DNA of 64,000 bases from Aerococcus mictus (GCF_003286595.3 NZ_CP132985.1:1364001-1428000); one strand, 5' to 3'. Counted from the stretch's first letter, positions 1 through 10,513 are shown. Made by a program: numbers and translations. The notes: a model not told the origin generated them from the sequence alone.

Positions 1-374
1 ATCTCAACTAAGTCTTTAGCCTCTCGCTCACTGTAATGCCACTGACTTTGGTCATAGAGCAGACGGATCACCAAGGATTCCTGCATAAGGTAGTTGGCTA
101 AGGTGGACAGCCTGAGTTCAATGTCTCCTTGGTCTAATTGATAGATCAAGGCCCCTTCTTGAGGTAAACGTTGCTCGCCCACATCTAAATGACTAATATA
201 CTTCAAATAGCGAATCCAACGGCTTCCAAAGTCTAAGTCAAACTGGCGCACCGGCTTTAGGATTCCCTCTTGGCGAAAATAGACTTGGTAAAGGCCCCTT
301 TCTGGCAAGAGATGGATATCATCCACCCGAGCTTGGTAGGCTTCCTTGAGTATTTCTTGAGTGACTTCCTGCAA
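1..374 (-). CDS. comGA: ComGA, competence pilus assembly ATPase, N-terminal fragment (cut by window edge)
   Basis: The reverse strand reads an uninterrupted 124-codon frame that runs off the left edge. It starts at TTG (372-374), six bases after a perfect AGGAGG (381-386). The translation has the hallmarks of the GspE/ComGA N-terminal domain: ARVDDIHLLP near residue 16, YISHLDVGEQRLPQEGA near residue 58, and RLSTLANYLMQESLVIRLLY near residue 88. ComGA is the cytoplasmic ATPase that powers assembly of the competence pseudopilus used for DNA uptake. The Walker motifs would lie beyond the edge. Family assignment is confident from these motifs; the TTG start rests on the ribosome site and could be displaced by a few codons. 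Confidence 0.85.
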   Translation of the reverse strand, partial: MQEVTQEILKEAYQARVDDIHLLPERGLYQVYFRQEGILKPVRQFDLDFGSRWIRYLKYISHLDVGEQRLPQEGALIYQLDQGDIELRLSTLANYLMQESLVIRLLYDQSQWHYSEREAKDLVE

Positions 375-570
375 ATTATCCCTCCTATTCCTTCATTAAA
401 TACTATGAATGACTTAGGCGTTAACCGCCTACTTATTGGTCCGCAAAACTCTTCACTTTTTATTTTTAATTTTCTCAGCTTTTTAAGCTAAAAATCAGTT
501 TGCTGAACTCTCATCCGTCTGAGACCAAAAATGTCAAATAGCTAAAGCGCTATCATTTTTCTCCATGCAA

Positions 571-596
571 AAATCGTCAGCGAATGCCGACTTTTT
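571..596. terminator. Short hairpin with A/T runs on both sides, terminator-like
   Basis: GTCAGC (576-581) pairs with GCCGAC (586-591) through one G-T pair around a GAAT loop. Five A bases precede it and five T bases follow it, so it could end transcription in either direction. No gene ends nearby, which makes a leader or attenuator role, or a remnant, possible. Confidence 0.4.
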
Positions 597-628
597 ACTG
601 TTTTTTCAAGATTTAATCCCGGGTAAAA

Positions 629-657
629 ATGACTTTAATTGCCTTCTGTCCTATAAT
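629..657 (+). promoter_or_regulatory. Candidate promoter of the V-ATPase operon
   Basis: A perfect TATAAT lies at 652-657, 61 bases ahead of the first ATPase gene. The sequence at the expected -35 distance (ATGACTT, 629-635) matches TTGACA only partly. A second A/T-rich TATAAAAT lies nearer the gene, around 690. Confidence 0.4.
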
Positions 658-718
658 GAATTGCAGAGCTCAAACTGGCTTTGTGCTTATAAAATAAAAA
701 AGAAGGATGGTGGAATAG

Positions 719-1048
719 ATGGATAAAATCATAGAGCAATTGCACCATATGGAAGTTGATGCCAATCGTCATCTTGAGAGTGTTCAAGAAGAAAAATTAG
801 CCTTGCGTCAAGACTATGACCAAAAAAAAGCTGATTATAAGAAACAAGCTCAAGCAAAATATGACGAAGAATTAGCCAGGGTCCAAGCCCGTAACCAAGA
901 CTTACGCGAGAAACGTACCCAAGACTTGCAAGCAAGCTACAACCGACAAATGGAGCAAATCAAACAGCTCGTTGATCATGATCAAGACAGCTACCTCAAG
1001 GATTTCTTCAATCAATTACAGGCACTCGGAGTGACAGGCGATGACTAA
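719..1048 (+). CDS. ntpF: V-type ATP synthase peripheral-stalk coiled-coil subunit (NtpF / subunit G-H type)
   Basis: 109 residues, almost entirely charged coiled coil rich in Glu, Lys, Gln and Arg, with no membrane segment. First gene of the V-ATPase operon, overlapping the next (subunit C) by eight bases. A short coiled-coil gene in this position encodes the partner of subunit E in the peripheral stalk that holds the A3B3 head still against the rotor; Enterococcus hirae names it NtpF. The ribosome site AGAAGGATGG precedes the ATG. Coiled coils give weak family signal, so the assignment rests largely on operon position. Confidence 0.75.
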   Translation: MDKIIEQLHHMEVDANRHLESVQEEKLALRQDYDQKKADYKKQAQAKYDEELARVQARNQDLREKRTQDLQASYNRQMEQIKQLVDHDQDSYLKDFFNQLQALGVTGDD

Positions 1049-2078
1049 CTATACCGCTATCAACACCAAGGTCCGGGCCATGAAAGGGAGCCTCGTCTTG
1101 ACTCCAGAAGAAATCGATGACCGCTTAGCAGGTTATACTTTGTCAGACCTCTACCAGGTCCTCGACCAATTGCCCTCCTACCACCAAGTGATGCCCAGCG
1201 AACAGAACAAGCTTGACCTCACTGCGGAAAACTTGATTGAACTGATTGATCGGGGCTTGCGCTATGACTTTCTCAAGCTCTACCGCTTTTCTGGTTTCGA
1301 ACAACGGGCGGCCTTGTCAGTCTATGGGATTCGTTTTGAACGTGAATTTATCACCAAGGTGCTCAGAGGCTTGGAACGCCAAGAATCGGTACCCTTTGTC
1401 GTTAACCCCTTTACTGACTACTTGGAAAAACACCGCCACTTTCATATCGGTGAACTAATTACCAAGACATCGGTCCTTGATGCGATTGATACCTTTAGAG
1501 ATACCGATTACGGTAAATTCTTTGAGGATTATCATGATTATTTCCATGACCACGACTACAACCATTACATTATCAGTACCGTCTTTGAACAATACTGTGC
1601 GGTCTTGGTTTGGAAGAAGGCCAGTCGGGTACTTAATGATAAGGCCCTGACCCGCTTTAAGAAGTTATTTGGTAGAGAGATGGACTTAGCCAATATCCGG
1701 ACCATTTTTCGTTTGAAATTCTACTATAAGGTGGATGAGAACTTTATCCGCTCCCAACTCTTTAGCCCAGGTCGCTATCTCAATGAAGCTAATATCAGTG
1801 CCCTCCTGGCTAGCCAGGACAAGAACAGCTTCTTCAATCTCTTGACCAATTTGGGTTACCAAGATTTATTCAAGAGTGGGGAGAATAAGGTCGTAGGATT
1901 GAAGCAACAAAAGGCTTGGTTAAAGACCATTGAACACCGCTTCGCTAAGAGTTTACCGCAGTCGGTTTTACCCCTCTTTGACTATCTCAGCCTCAAAGAA
2001 CTGGAAGCTGACCTCCTCAAAGAAAAGGTCGAAGCCATTGCCTACCAATCCCCTGTTACTATGCCATTCCATAATTGA
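1041..2078 (+). CDS. ntpC: V-type ATP synthase subunit C
   Basis: 345 residues, the usual length for the V/A-ATPase C subunit (d-type), a soluble funnel-shaped protein that sits on the c-ring and couples it to the central stalk. It begins MTNYTAINTKVRAMKGSLVL, and phrases such as TKVRAMKGSLL are typical of the family. The protein is helical and has no transmembrane segment. The start overlaps the preceding coding region by eight bases, and the stop is followed at once by the ribosome site of subunit I. This operon places C directly after the stalk gene, whereas E. hirae has it between E and G. Confidence 0.88.
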   Translation: MTNYTAINTKVRAMKGSLVLTPEEIDDRLAGYTLSDLYQVLDQLPSYHQVMPSEQNKLDLTAENLIELIDRGLRYDFLKLYRFSGFEQRAALSVYGIRFEREFITKVLRGLERQESVPFVVNPFTDYLEKHRHFHIGELITKTSVLDAIDTFRDTDYGKFFEDYHDYFHDHDYNHYIISTVFEQYCAVLVWKKASRVLNDKALTRFKKLFGREMDLANIRTIFRLKFYYKVDENFIRSQLFSPGRYLNEANISALLASQDKNSFFNLLTNLGYQDLFKSGENKVVGLKQQKAWLKTIEHRFAKSLPQSVLPLFDYLSLKELEADLLKEKVEAIAYQSPVTMPFHN

Positions 2079-2092
2079 AAGGAGTTCCTTGG

Positions 2093-4042
2093 ATGATTAC
2101 AAAGATGAGTATGGTCAACATATCTGGTCCACGTGATGATATCGACCGGATGGCTGACCAATACTTAAGTCATTATGATATTCATTTAGAAAATACGCTA
2201 AAGGAATTATCAGAAATTCAGACTTTAAAACCCTATACTAGTCCTGATCCCTACCAACCCTGGTCTGATCGGATTGATAACTTATTACAAATCACGAGTG
2301 ATGAAGAAGAAGAATTAGAAGGCGATTGTCGCGACTTAGACTTTGACTATATCAAGCGTCTAGTGACTGAAGTCGAAAAAGATTGCTCCGATGTCCAAGG
2401 GCAATTAAATGAAGTCAATGAATCATTGGAAAAGTTAGAGGCTGACTACCACACCTACCTGCCTTTTTCCGAAATCGATTATAACTTAGCCGATATTCTT
2501 TCCATGGAAAAGATTAAGTTTCGCTTTGGTCGTTTTACTGAAGCCAATTATCGCAAGTTTAAAAAATATATCGACAATATGATTCCTTCCATCTTCATTC
2601 CTTCTAAAACCGAAGACGGCTATGTTTATGGCCTTTACTTTGTGCCCGCCGAAGCCCGGCAACGGGTAGACGCTTTGTATTTCTCCCTAGCATGGCAAAG
2701 AATTTACCTGCCTGAAGAAAGTGGGACTTTTAAAGAAATTCTCAGCCGTTACCAAGGCGAAATCCAAAAACTCAAGAAGATGCAAGCTGATTTAGAAACC
2801 AAGCTTAAAGCCTTCCTCCTACCTGTTAGAGACAATTTATTGGAAGCTAAACAACGTCTCCATAAGTTATCCAAGGCCTTTGGGATCCGCCGTTATGCAG
2901 CCATTACCCGTAACGAATTTGCTAAGAAGGAGACCCGCTATCTCTTAATCGGCTGGATGGATGAAGATGATGCCAAGTCCTTAGTCAACGATGTCAAAGA
3001 TGATCCTAACGTAACCATCTATATTGAAGACGATAGTGATGAAGATAATATCGAACCACCCACGAAGTTGAAGAATAATTTTTTTACCAAACCTTTTCGC
3101 ATGATCACTAAGATGTATGGGACCCCCAATTATGAAGAGATGGACCCTACACCCTTAGTGGCAGTAACCTATTCCTTAATGTTTGGGGCCATGTTTGGGG
3201 ACGTGGGCCACGGGCTCTTACTCTTTTTACTGGGCTTAGCGTCCTACCATCTGCCTAAAGTCGCTATGGCCAAGATGTTCTTGCCAGTGGGTATTTCATC
3301 CATGCTTTTCGGTTTCTTATACGGTTCCGTGTTTGGGATTGAAGACAAGATTATTGAGCCCATCTGGTTGAGTCCAAGTAAGGCCATGACCAATGTGCCC
3401 TTCTTTGGGACTTTGAACACGGTCTTCGTGGTGTCAGTTTGCTTTGGGATGTTCTTAATTCTCTTAACCATGCTGATGAATTTTGTCTTACGGCTTAAAG
3501 AAGGCGAAAAATTAGAAGCCATCTTCGACCGCAATGGCCTCATGGGTTTGATTTTCTACGGATTAATGGTTTTGACCCTGGTCCTCTACATGACCGGTCA
3601 TTCCTTACCTGCCCTAGGCATCATCATTGCCGTGATGGTTATTTCCCTACTCTGCATTGGTTTTAAGGAACAAATCATTAACTTTATTGAAAAGAAAAAA
3701 GCCGACAATGAAGACGGGATCGTGATTCAATTAATCACCGTTTTCTTTGAAGCTTTTGAAACCTTATTATCCTTTATTTCCAACACCATTTCCTTTGTCC
3801 GGGTGGGTGCCTTTGCCATCAGCCACGGCGTGATGATGGGGATTGTTTTAATGTTTGCCAATCTAGAAGGTAATAACCCTAACTGGTTGGTCTTTATCTT
3901 AGGTAACCTCTTTGTCACTGGATTCGAAGGTTTGGTTGTCTTTATCCAAGTCTTACGGCTAGAATTCTATGAACTCTTCAGTCACTTCTACAAGGGCGAC
4001 GGGATTGAGTTCAAGAGCGTCTGGTCATCAACCAAGTCATAA
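2093..4042 (+). CDS. ntpI: V-type ATP synthase subunit I (membrane stator, a-type)
   Basis: 649 residues when started at ATG 2093, which lies eight bases after AAAGGAG; an in-frame TTG at 2075 upstream overlaps subunit C and is unlikely. The N-terminal half (about 1-340) is soluble and coiled-coil, and begins MITKMSMVNISGPRDDIDRM like other I subunits. The C-terminal half has about seven to eight transmembrane helices, starting with the FGDVGHG segment typical of the family. The late helices FVRVGAFAISHGVMMG and FVTGFEGLVVFIQVLRLEFYE carry the arginines expected to face the rotor carboxylate. It forms the ion half-channels and anchors the peripheral stalk. Confidence 0.95.
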   Translation: MITKMSMVNISGPRDDIDRMADQYLSHYDIHLENTLKELSEIQTLKPYTSPDPYQPWSDRIDNLLQITSDEEEELEGDCRDLDFDYIKRLVTEVEKDCSDVQGQLNEVNESLEKLEADYHTYLPFSEIDYNLADILSMEKIKFRFGRFTEANYRKFKKYIDNMIPSIFIPSKTEDGYVYGLYFVPAEARQRVDALYFSLAWQRIYLPEESGTFKEILSRYQGEIQKLKKMQADLETKLKAFLLPVRDNLLEAKQRLHKLSKAFGIRRYAAITRNEFAKKETRYLLIGWMDEDDAKSLVNDVKDDPNVTIYIEDDSDEDNIEPPTKLKNNFFTKPFRMITKMYGTPNYEEMDPTPLVAVTYSLMFGAMFGDVGHGLLLFLLGLASYHLPKVAMAKMFLPVGISSMLFGFLYGSVFGIEDKIIEPIWLSPSKAMTNVPFFGTLNTVFVVSVCFGMFLILLTMLMNFVLRLKEGEKLEAIFDRNGLMGLIFYGLMVLTLVLYMTGHSLPALGIIIAVMVISLLCIGFKEQIINFIEKKKADNEDGIVIQLITVFFEAFETLLSFISNTISFVRVGAFAISHGVMMGIVLMFANLEGNNPNWLVFILGNLFVTGFEGLVVFIQVLRLEFYELFSHFYKGDGIEFKSVWSSTKS

Positions 4043-4049
4043 TTCATAA

Positions 4050-4540
<491 letters not shown>

Positions 4541-4541
<1 letters not shown>

Positions 4542-4849
4542 TGAAACAATATCTCATTAGCGATAATGTGCATTCCTTAACCGGGATGAAACTGGTGGGC
4601 GTTGATGGCGTCTTGATCAAGGACCACGATTCATTTGAAGAGGCTTTTCAAGCAGTCTTGGAAAGAAATGATATTGGTGTTTTGATGATTTCGCCCCAGC
4701 TGATTGCTGACCACCAAGACCTAGTCGATGAGGTGCGATTCAACCGCTCAACACCTCTGATTGTAGAGATGTTAGGCCCCAATGAATATGCATCCGAACA
4801 ATCCTCAATCGCTGACACCATCCAGCGTGCCATTGGGATATCCATTTAG
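4541..4849 (+). CDS. ntpG: V-type ATP synthase subunit F (NtpG)
   Basis: 102 residues, the family's normal size. It is a small Rossmann-like protein of the central stalk that binds subunit D, called NtpG in E. hirae and F in most databases. It has the expected alternating pattern: KLVGVDG near 16, DIGVLMISPQL near 45 and TPLIVEMLGP near 70. The start codon overlaps the stop of subunit K (TAATG), a sign of translational coupling. Confidence 0.85.
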
Positions 4850-4863
4850 GAGAGGAGCCTAGT

Positions 4864-5442
4864 ATGAAACTTGAAGAAAAAATGGCTTATTTTAAGGATC
4901 AAGTGACCCAACAAAGCCAATCTGAAATTGACCAACAAATTAACCAATATCGGCAAACTCTAGAAGACGATTACCAAAAATTTCAAGAGCAAACCGATGA
5001 AACCTTTGCTCACCGTTTAGTTAACGAAAAAGAAGCCTTACGCAAGGAAAATAATAAGGCCATTTCTCAAATTCAAATCAACCAACAACGAGAATTGTTC
5101 TTAACCGAAGAGAACATGAAACTAACTCTCTTCAAAACCTTCACCAAGCAAATCGAAAGCTATCAAGAGAGTGAAGCTTATATTGAACAATTGAAAAAAA
5201 TGCTGAAGAATATTCAAGCCTACGCAGGTCGTGAAAAATACGACCTCTACATCGATGAAAATGATAGTCATTTAAGAAGTCAATTAGAAAGTTATGCTTC
5301 CCACCCTATCATTATCTCTGACCGTCCCTTCATGGGCGGCATCCGGGCGGTATTAAGAGAGCGTCAAATCTTAGTAGACTACTCTTTCTTAACCTTTCTT
5401 GACCGCCTCAAAGAAAACTTTGTCATTAAGGAGGCTGATTAA
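4864..5442 (+). CDS. ntpE: V-type ATP synthase subunit E (peripheral stalk)
   Basis: 192 residues. The first 100 are a charged coiled coil (KMAYFKDQVTQQSQSEIDQQ onwards). The last 90 form the mixed alpha/beta domain that clamps the top of the A3B3 head, including the conserved-looking PFMGGIRAVLRERQILVDYS stretch near residue 155. It pairs with the 719-1048 subunit to form the stator stalk. AGGAGAGGAG lies just ahead of the ATG. The following gene starts four bases after its stop, and the ribosome site of subunit A sits inside this gene's 3' end. Confidence 0.88.
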   Translation: MKLEEKMAYFKDQVTQQSQSEIDQQINQYRQTLEDDYQKFQEQTDETFAHRLVNEKEALRKENNKAISQIQINQQRELFLTEENMKLTLFKTFTKQIESYQESEAYIEQLKKMLKNIQAYAGREKYDLYIDENDSHLRSQLESYASHPIIISDRPFMGGIRAVLRERQILVDYSFLTFLDRLKENFVIKEAD

Positions 5443-5445
5443 TCG

Positions 5446-7209
5446 ATGGGAGAAAATACAATTTATGCCATTAATGGCCCCATTGTTACCGTCAAGGGCA
5501 ATACTGATTTTTCCATGCAAGAATTGGTCCATGTCGGTAAGAGTCGCTTAGTTGGCGAAGTGATTCGTATCGACCAAGCCAAAACCACCATCCAAGTCTA
5601 CGAAGAGACCGCCGGCTTAAAACCAGGTGAACCCATTTACGGGAGTGGCTCAGCCATGACGGTTGAGCTGGGTCCTGGCCTCTTGAATAATATCTACGAT
5701 GGGATTGAACGGCCCCTAGAAGATATCGCTGAATCCAGTGGTTTCTATATTAAAAGAGGGGTCAATGTCGACTCGCTCGACCGCCAAAAAGCATGGCAAA
5801 TCACCCCAACCGTTCAAGTCGGTGACCAAGTATCAGCCGGTGACGTTATTGCTGAAGTGCAAGAAACCCAAGCCATTAAACATAAAATTATGGTGCCTAA
5901 TTCTGTGGTCGGTGAAGTGGTTGATGTAGTGGCTCCTGGATCCTATACCATTGAAGAGACCCTAGCTACTATCCGCCAATTTAATGGTGAGGAATACCAA
6001 GTCAAGGCCTATCAAAAATGGCCTATCCGTACCCCACGTCCTGTGGCGAAGCGGCTAGAAAGTACTACCCCACTGCTCACTGGGCAACGGATTATTGATA
6101 CCGTCTTCCCGATTGCTAAGGGCGGGACAGCGGCCATTCCAGGTGGTTTCGGCACTGGGAAAACCACCATGCAACACCAAATCGCTAAGTTTGCCGATGC
6201 CGATGTCATTGTCTACATTGGTTGCGGGGAACGTGGCAATGAAATGACGGAAGTCTTGGAAGATTTCTCCAAACTGATTGACCCGCGTTCTAACGCCCCA
6301 TTAATGGAACGGACCGTCTTAATCGCTAACACTTCCAATATGCCAGTGGCAGCACGGGAAGCTTCCATATATACCGGCTTAACCATTGCTGAATATTATC
6401 GGGATATGGGTTATGATGTAGCCATTATGGCCGACTCCACTTCCCGTTGGGCGGAAGCTTTACGTGAATTATCGGGCCGTTTGGAAGAAATGCCAGCTGA
6501 AGAAGGTTATCCAGCCTACCTGGCTAGTCGGATTGCAACCTTCTATGAAAGAGCCGGCGACATGGAAACCCTCAACCACGACAATGGTTCAGTGTCAATT
6601 ATCGGGGCGGTTTCCCCTCAAGGTGGGGACTTCTCTGAACCCGTGACCCAAAACACCAAGCGTTTTGTCCGTTGTTTCTGGGGACTGGATGCCAACCTGG
6701 CCCATGCCCGTCACTACCCAGCCATTAACTGGATGAATTCCTATTCTCAATACGTGGATGACTTAACGGCTTGGTATAATAAACAAGTTTCCGAAGAATT
6801 CGTGGAGAACCGCTCACAAATGATGGCCCTACTCCACGAAGAAGATGAATTAAATGAAATCGTAAAATTAATTGGTTCAGATATCTTACCTGATTCGCAA
6901 AAATTGACCCTTCAAACCGCACGAATTATTCGTTTAGGTTTCTTACAACAAAACACCTTCCACGAAATTGACCAAGCGGTACCGATTGCTAAGCAAGCCA
7001 AGATGTTAGATGTGATTCTCTATCTACATTCCCGCTGCCAACAATTGGTCCAATGGGGGATGCCAATGTCTTATATCGCTAAGGCTGATATCTTTAACCA
7101 ATTAATTACTATGAAGTTTGATGTGCCAAATGATGACTTAGAAGCTTTTGATCATTATTATGAAGATATCGATCGCTTCTATGAAAAAGCAATGCAAGAA
7201 AATGGATAA
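5446..7209 (+). CDS. ntpA: V-type ATP synthase catalytic subunit A
   Basis: 587 residues, full length for the catalytic A subunit. The P-loop GGFGTGKT is at 233-240 and GERGNEMTE at 261-269 carries the catalytic Glu. The long non-homologous insert typical of V-type A subunits lies between about 110 and 200, and [14 protein letters not shown] is the conserved nucleotide-site segment. It hydrolyses or makes ATP in the cytoplasmic A3B3 head. In fermentative lactic bacteria this enzyme usually works as an ATP-driven H+ or Na+ pump. Start at ATG 5446, with AAGGAGG twelve bases upstream. Confidence 0.98.
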   Translation: MGENTIYAINGPIVTVKGNTDFSMQELVHVGKSRLVGEVIRIDQAKTTIQVYEETAGLKPGEPIYGSGSAMTVELGPGLLNNIYDGIERPLEDIAESSGFYIKRGVNVDSLDRQKAWQITPTVQVGDQVSAGDVIAEVQETQAIKHKIMVPNSVVGEVVDVVAPGSYTIEETLATIRQFNGEEYQVKAYQKWPIRTPRPVAKRLESTTPLLTGQRIIDTVFPIAKGGTAAIPGGFGTGKTTMQHQIAKFADADVIVYIGCGERGNEMTEVLEDFSKLIDPRSNAPLMERTVLIANTSNMPVAAREASIYTGLTIAEYYRDMGYDVAIMADSTSRWAEALRELSGRLEEMPAEEGYPAYLASRIATFYERAGDMETLNHDNGSVSIIGAVSPQGGDFSEPVTQNTKRFVRCFWGLDANLAHARHYPAINWMNSYSQYVDDLTAWYNKQVSEEFVENRSQMMALLHEEDELNEIVKLIGSDILPDSQKLTLQTARIIRLGFLQQNTFHEIDQAVPIAKQAKMLDVILYLHSRCQQLVQWGMPMSYIAKADIFNQLITMKFDVPNDDLEAFDHYYEDIDRFYEKAMQENG

Positions 7210-7221
7210 GGGGGAAAATAA

Positions 7222-8655
7222 ATGGCAATTGAATATTTAGGATTAAGTTCGATTGAAGGCCCTCTTGTCGTGGTCGACGGAGTTAGGGGGGCGGCCTATG
7301 GTGACATTGTCCGCTTCCGAACTAACCGTTCTGACCAAAAAGTGGGTCAAATTATCACAATTGAAGGCGAACATGCCCTGATACAGGTTTTTGACTCGAC
7401 TACTGGAATGTCCTTGGATAATACCCATACCCACTTTACCGGTAAGGGGATGGAATTAGGCCTAGGTCCTGATATCTTAGGACGGACCTTTAACGGGATC
7501 GGTCAACCGATCGATGGCTTAGGCGCTATCCACGCTGAAGTGAGCCGTGATGTCAATGGAGCGCCCCTCAACCCGGTCTCACGGATCTACCCGCGTGACT
7601 ATATCGAAACCGGTTTTTCCGCTATTGACGGCTTAACTACCCTGATTCGCGGGCAAAAGCTACCAATCTTCTCCGGTGATGGGATGCCCCATAACCAACT
7701 GGCTGCTCAAATTGCTAAACAAGCCAAACTCGGTGACGGCGTAGACGGCGAATTTGCGGTCGTCTTTGCAGCCATGGGGGTTAAACACGATGTGGCCGAC
7801 TTCTTTAAGCGATCCTTTGAAGAAAGTGGCGCCATGGAACACGTGACCATGTTCGTCAATACTGCTGACGACCCCGTGATGGAACGTTTGATTACCCCAC
7901 GGATGGCCCTCACTACCGCCGAATACTTAGCCTATGATTTAGGTAAGCATGTCTTGGTTATTTTGACCGATATGACTTCCTTCTGTGAAGCTTTACGTGA
8001 AGTTTCTAACGCTAAACAAGAAATTCCTTCCCGTAAAGGTTATCCTGGCTACCTCTATTCCGAGCTAGCTACCATCTATGAACGGGCAGGAATTGTTAAA
8101 GGACGGCAAGGTTCTGTAACTCAAATTCCAATTCTAACCATGCCTAACGATGACATCACCCACCCGATTCCTGACCTTACTGGTTATATTACTGAAGGCC
8201 AGGTGGTATTGGACCGGAGTATTGAAGGGAAGAATATCTACCCACCAATTAATCCTCTCCCTTCCCTGTCACGTTTAATGAAGGACGGGATTGGGGACGG
8301 CTACACCCGTGAGGACCATGACGCGGTATCTAATCAACTCTTCGCCGCTTACTCCCAAGCCATTGATGCCCGTTCGCTAGCATCGGTTATCGGGGAAGAA
8401 GAACTTTCTGACTTAGATAAGAAATACTTAGCCTTCGGGGAAGCCTTTGAACAAGAATTTATTGGGCAAAAGCAAGATGAGAACCGGACAATTACCGATA
8501 CCTTGAACTTAGGATGGGACCTACTCCGTAGCTTCCCACGGACCGAGTTAAACCGGATGGATAGTCAATTACTCGACAAATATTATGAAGATACCACTTA
8601 TTCTTACAAAAAAGATGCCCTAGATAAGGATAGTAAGCAGGACGGTGAGGACTAA
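7222..8655 (+). CDS. ntpB: V-type ATP synthase non-catalytic subunit B
   Basis: 477 residues. It aligns in character with V-type B subunits: an N-terminal barrel ([17 protein letters not shown]), the [20 protein letters not shown] segment where catalytic subunits have a P-loop, and [20 protein letters not shown]. The Walker A lysine motif is absent, as expected for the regulatory subunit that alternates with A in the head. Its stop overlaps the start of subunit D (TAATG), implying coupled translation. The ribosome site AAGGGGGAA precedes the ATG. Confidence 0.98.
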   Translation: MAIEYLGLSSIEGPLVVVDGVRGAAYGDIVRFRTNRSDQKVGQIITIEGEHALIQVFDSTTGMSLDNTHTHFTGKGMELGLGPDILGRTFNGIGQPIDGLGAIHAEVSRDVNGAPLNPVSRIYPRDYIETGFSAIDGLTTLIRGQKLPIFSGDGMPHNQLAAQIAKQAKLGDGVDGEFAVVFAAMGVKHDVADFFKRSFEESGAMEHVTMFVNTADDPVMERLITPRMALTTAEYLAYDLGKHVLVILTDMTSFCEALREVSNAKQEIPSRKGYPGYLYSELATIYERAGIVKGRQGSVTQIPILTMPNDDITHPIPDLTGYITEGQVVLDRSIEGKNIYPPINPLPSLSRLMKDGIGDGYTREDHDAVSNQLFAAYSQAIDARSLASVIGEEELSDLDKKYLAFGEAFEQEFIGQKQDENRTITDTLNLGWDLLRSFPRTELNRMDSQLLDKYYEDTTYSYKKDALDKDSKQDGED

Positions 8656-9311
8656 TGGAAGTCAACCACACCCCCACCAAGGGGAATCTCATGCAGGTTG
8701 AAAAAACCTTGCGCTTATCCAAGAACGGCCACGAATTAATGGACCGTAAACGGATGATTTTAATGAATGAAATTATGTCCCTGGTGCAAAAGGCTAAGAA
8801 AGTCCAAGAGCAATTAAAGGAAGCCTATCAAAAGGCCTATGAGTGCCTCTTTGAAGCCCAGAGAGAGATTGGTTTACATACCATTGCGGACTGGGCCCAA
8901 GATGTGCCCCAATCCGATAGTCTTAGCCTCAAAGTTCGTAGCGTGATGGGCAGTGAGGTGCCTGAGGTCGACTACCAAGCTGAGGCCATGCAACCGGCCT
9001 ATTCCTTCTCTCAAACCACCACAAAAATGGATGAAGCCCGGATTGCCTTTGAAACAGTTAAGGACTTAGAGATGCAACTGGCCCAAGTAGAGAACGCGGC
9101 TTACCGGCTAGCCTCAAATATCCAAAAAACCCAAAAACGGGTCAATGCCTTGAAGAATATTACCATTCCGCAATTGCAAGACGCTCAAAGAGACATCTCC
9201 TCAGCCCTTGAAGAAAAGGAAAGAGAAGAATTCACCCGCCTTAAAGTGGTTAAACGCATCCTTACTGCCAAGGATGAAGCCCAAAAAGAACGCATGCGCT
9301 CTGAAGCATAG
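8655..9311 (+). CDS. ntpD: V-type ATP synthase subunit D (central rotor shaft)
   Basis: 218 residues, mostly two long antiparallel helices. It begins with PTKGNLMQVEKTLRLSKNGHELMDRKR, shown here in parts: the PTKGNLMQVEKTL opening and the KNGHELMDRKR turn are diagnostic for the D subunit, which turns inside A3B3. Last gene of the operon; the E. hirae extra genes ntpH and ntpJ (a potassium transporter) are absent here. A strong terminator follows. Confidence 0.95.
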   Translation: MEVNHTPTKGNLMQVEKTLRLSKNGHELMDRKRMILMNEIMSLVQKAKKVQEQLKEAYQKAYECLFEAQREIGLHTIADWAQDVPQSDSLSLKVRSVMGSEVPEVDYQAEAMQPAYSFSQTTTKMDEARIAFETVKDLEMQLAQVENAAYRLASNIQKTQKRVNALKNITIPQLQDAQRDISSALEEKEREEFTRLKVVKRILTAKDEAQKERMRSEA

Positions 9312-9327
9312 AGTGCGACAATAGCCA

Positions 9328-9363
9328 AAAAGAAGTCTAGGATTTGCCTAGGCTTCTTTTTTA
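9328..9363 (+). terminator. Rho-independent terminator of the V-ATPase operon
   Basis: AAGAAGTCTAGG (9330-9341) pairs with CCTAGGCTTCTT (9347-9358) around ATTTG, leaving one mismatched or bulged base, followed by a run of eight T. Confidence 0.9.
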
Positions 9364-9404
9364 TACATAATAGCTTATTCAGTAATGTCTTATTTAAAAA
9401 CGAG

Positions 9405-9441
9405 TATAAAAAAGGAAGCTGATTGATTCCAGCTTCCTTTT
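9405..9441 (-). terminator. Rho-independent terminator of the ytxH transcript
   Basis: AAAAGGAAGCTG (9410-9421) and CAGCTTCCTTTT (9430-9441) are a perfect inverted repeat. Read on the minus strand, the stem is followed by a T run. Confidence 0.85.
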
Positions 9442-9456
9442 CATTTATCCTAAGCC

Positions 9457-9951
9457 TTATTTTTTAGCTTGGTTTTTAGCTTCTTCTTTACCGTCTTTGG
9501 CTTCTTTTTTAGCGGTGTCTACGACATCTTTTGATTTTTCTTCGACTTCTTTACCAGCTTTTTTGGCTTCGTCTTTGGCGTCTTGAGCAGCTTCATCGAC
9601 ATATTCCTTGGTGTAGTCGTAAGCTTCCTTAACGTCGTCTTTAGCCTTGTGGTATTGTTCGTTAGCTACACGGCCAGTTTCTTGTAAGGAGTCTTTAAGG
9701 GTGTCGGCACTTTCTTGTAAGTTAACGCGGATGTCGTTAGCAGCATCTGAAGTAGCTTCGTAGATAGTGTTTCCTTTTTCGATAGCAAGATCAGCATAGT
9801 CCATCGCTGTGTCTTTTAAGTTGTTCGCTTGGTCATTGATGTCTTGACGTAATTCTTTACCAGATTTTGGGGCGAATAATAAAGCTGTTACAGCAGCGGC
9901 TGATCCACCAATAATTGCTCCGAGTAAAAATGCACCTGTTTTATTTGACAT
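9457..9951 (-). CDS. ytxH: YtxH-family general stress protein
   Basis: 164 residues from ATG 9951, with AAGGAAG about nine bases upstream; the in-frame extension to 9981 has no better site. Residues 5-28 form a single hydrophobic segment (GAFLLGAIIGGSAAAVTALL) followed by APKSGKELRQDI, the YtxH signature. The rest is an Ala/Lys/Glu/Asp amphipathic coiled coil of the LEA type. Known members are stress-induced, membrane-tethered proteins of unclear biochemical role. It lies 43 bases downstream of the DUF948 gene, the same pairing seen in many Firmicutes. Confidence 0.85.
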   Translation of the reverse strand: MSNKTGAFLLGAIIGGSAAAVTALLFAPKSGKELRQDINDQANNLKDTAMDYADLAIEKGNTIYEATSDAANDIRVNLQESADTLKDSLQETGRVANEQYHKAKDDVKEAYDYTKEYVDEAAQDAKDEAKKAGKEVEEKSKDVVDTAKKEAKDGKEEAKNQAKK

Positions 9952-9994
9952 AAGATATACTTCCTTTCCTTTTTCACACATTCACACTATTCGG

Positions 9995-10513
9995 CTAAAA
10001 TGCCTTGGTTTCTGATTGTTCTTGAGCCTTACGCATGTCGCGTTTTTTCTTAAGTAATTTAGCTGATTTTCCAATCTTTTCAAAGCCAGAAACCTTGGGA
10101 TCAACCTGGCTATTTTCACTGGCTTGACGTACTTTCTTGTAACCGGCTTTGGCTTGATCAACTTTTTCATCCGCTTTATTGGTGATATTCAATACCAAAT
10201 CGCGGGTAGAATCATTCACATCGGAAATGGAAACTCCAACATCTCCCACTGCTTGGAATAAAGGATCAACCTTAGCTACCTTACCGTTAACGTCTTCCAG
10301 TAGTTGGTTGGTCTTATTAAGTAGGCCTTGAGCTTCTACTGAGATACCGTCGACATCGCGTCGGAGAACGGCAATTGTTTTATTGGCCTCATCAACTGTA
10401 TTCACAACTTCTTTAACCGTTTGTGTCAATTGACGGATAAATAAAACAAGAAAAACCACTAAAACAGCGAAGGATACTGCAGCAATAATTGCCGCTATCT
10501 CACTCCATGTCAT
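9995..10513 (-). CDS. DUF948 (YoxC-like) membrane-anchored coiled-coil protein
   Basis: 172 residues if begun at ATG 10513, eleven bases after GAGGAG (10525-10530). The GTG at 10525 and ATG at 10522 overlap or crowd that site. Residues 5-27 are one transmembrane helix (IAAIIAAVSFAVLVVFLVLF). After it comes a long heptad-like helix with the DUF948 pattern (TVDEANKTIAVLRRDVDGIS, then LLEDVNGKVAKVDPLFQAVG) and a basic tail. Function is unknown. Co-transcription with ytxH suggests a joint envelope-stress or shape role. Confidence 0.8.
   Translation of the reverse strand: MTWSEIAAIIAAVSFAVLVVFLVLFIRQLTQTVKEVVNTVDEANKTIAVLRRDVDGISVEAQGLLNKTNQLLEDVNGKVAKVDPLFQAVGDVGVSISDVNDSTRDLVLNITNKADEKVDQAKAGYKKVRQASENSQVDPKVSGFEKIGKSAKLLKKKRDMRKAQEQSETKAF

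Larger units (their letters stand above)
375..718. other. Intergenic region between comGA and the V-ATPase operon
   Basis: 344 bases with divergent genes on each side, so both promoters should be here. Visible elements are the comGA ribosome site (381-386), a GC-rich hairpin flanked by A and T runs (571-596), a weak catabolite-element-like string around 542-555 (CTAAAGCGCTATCA, matching the last twelve but not the first two positions of the usual consensus), and a TATAAT box at 652-657 in front of the ATPase genes. I see no gene in it. Confidence 0.5.
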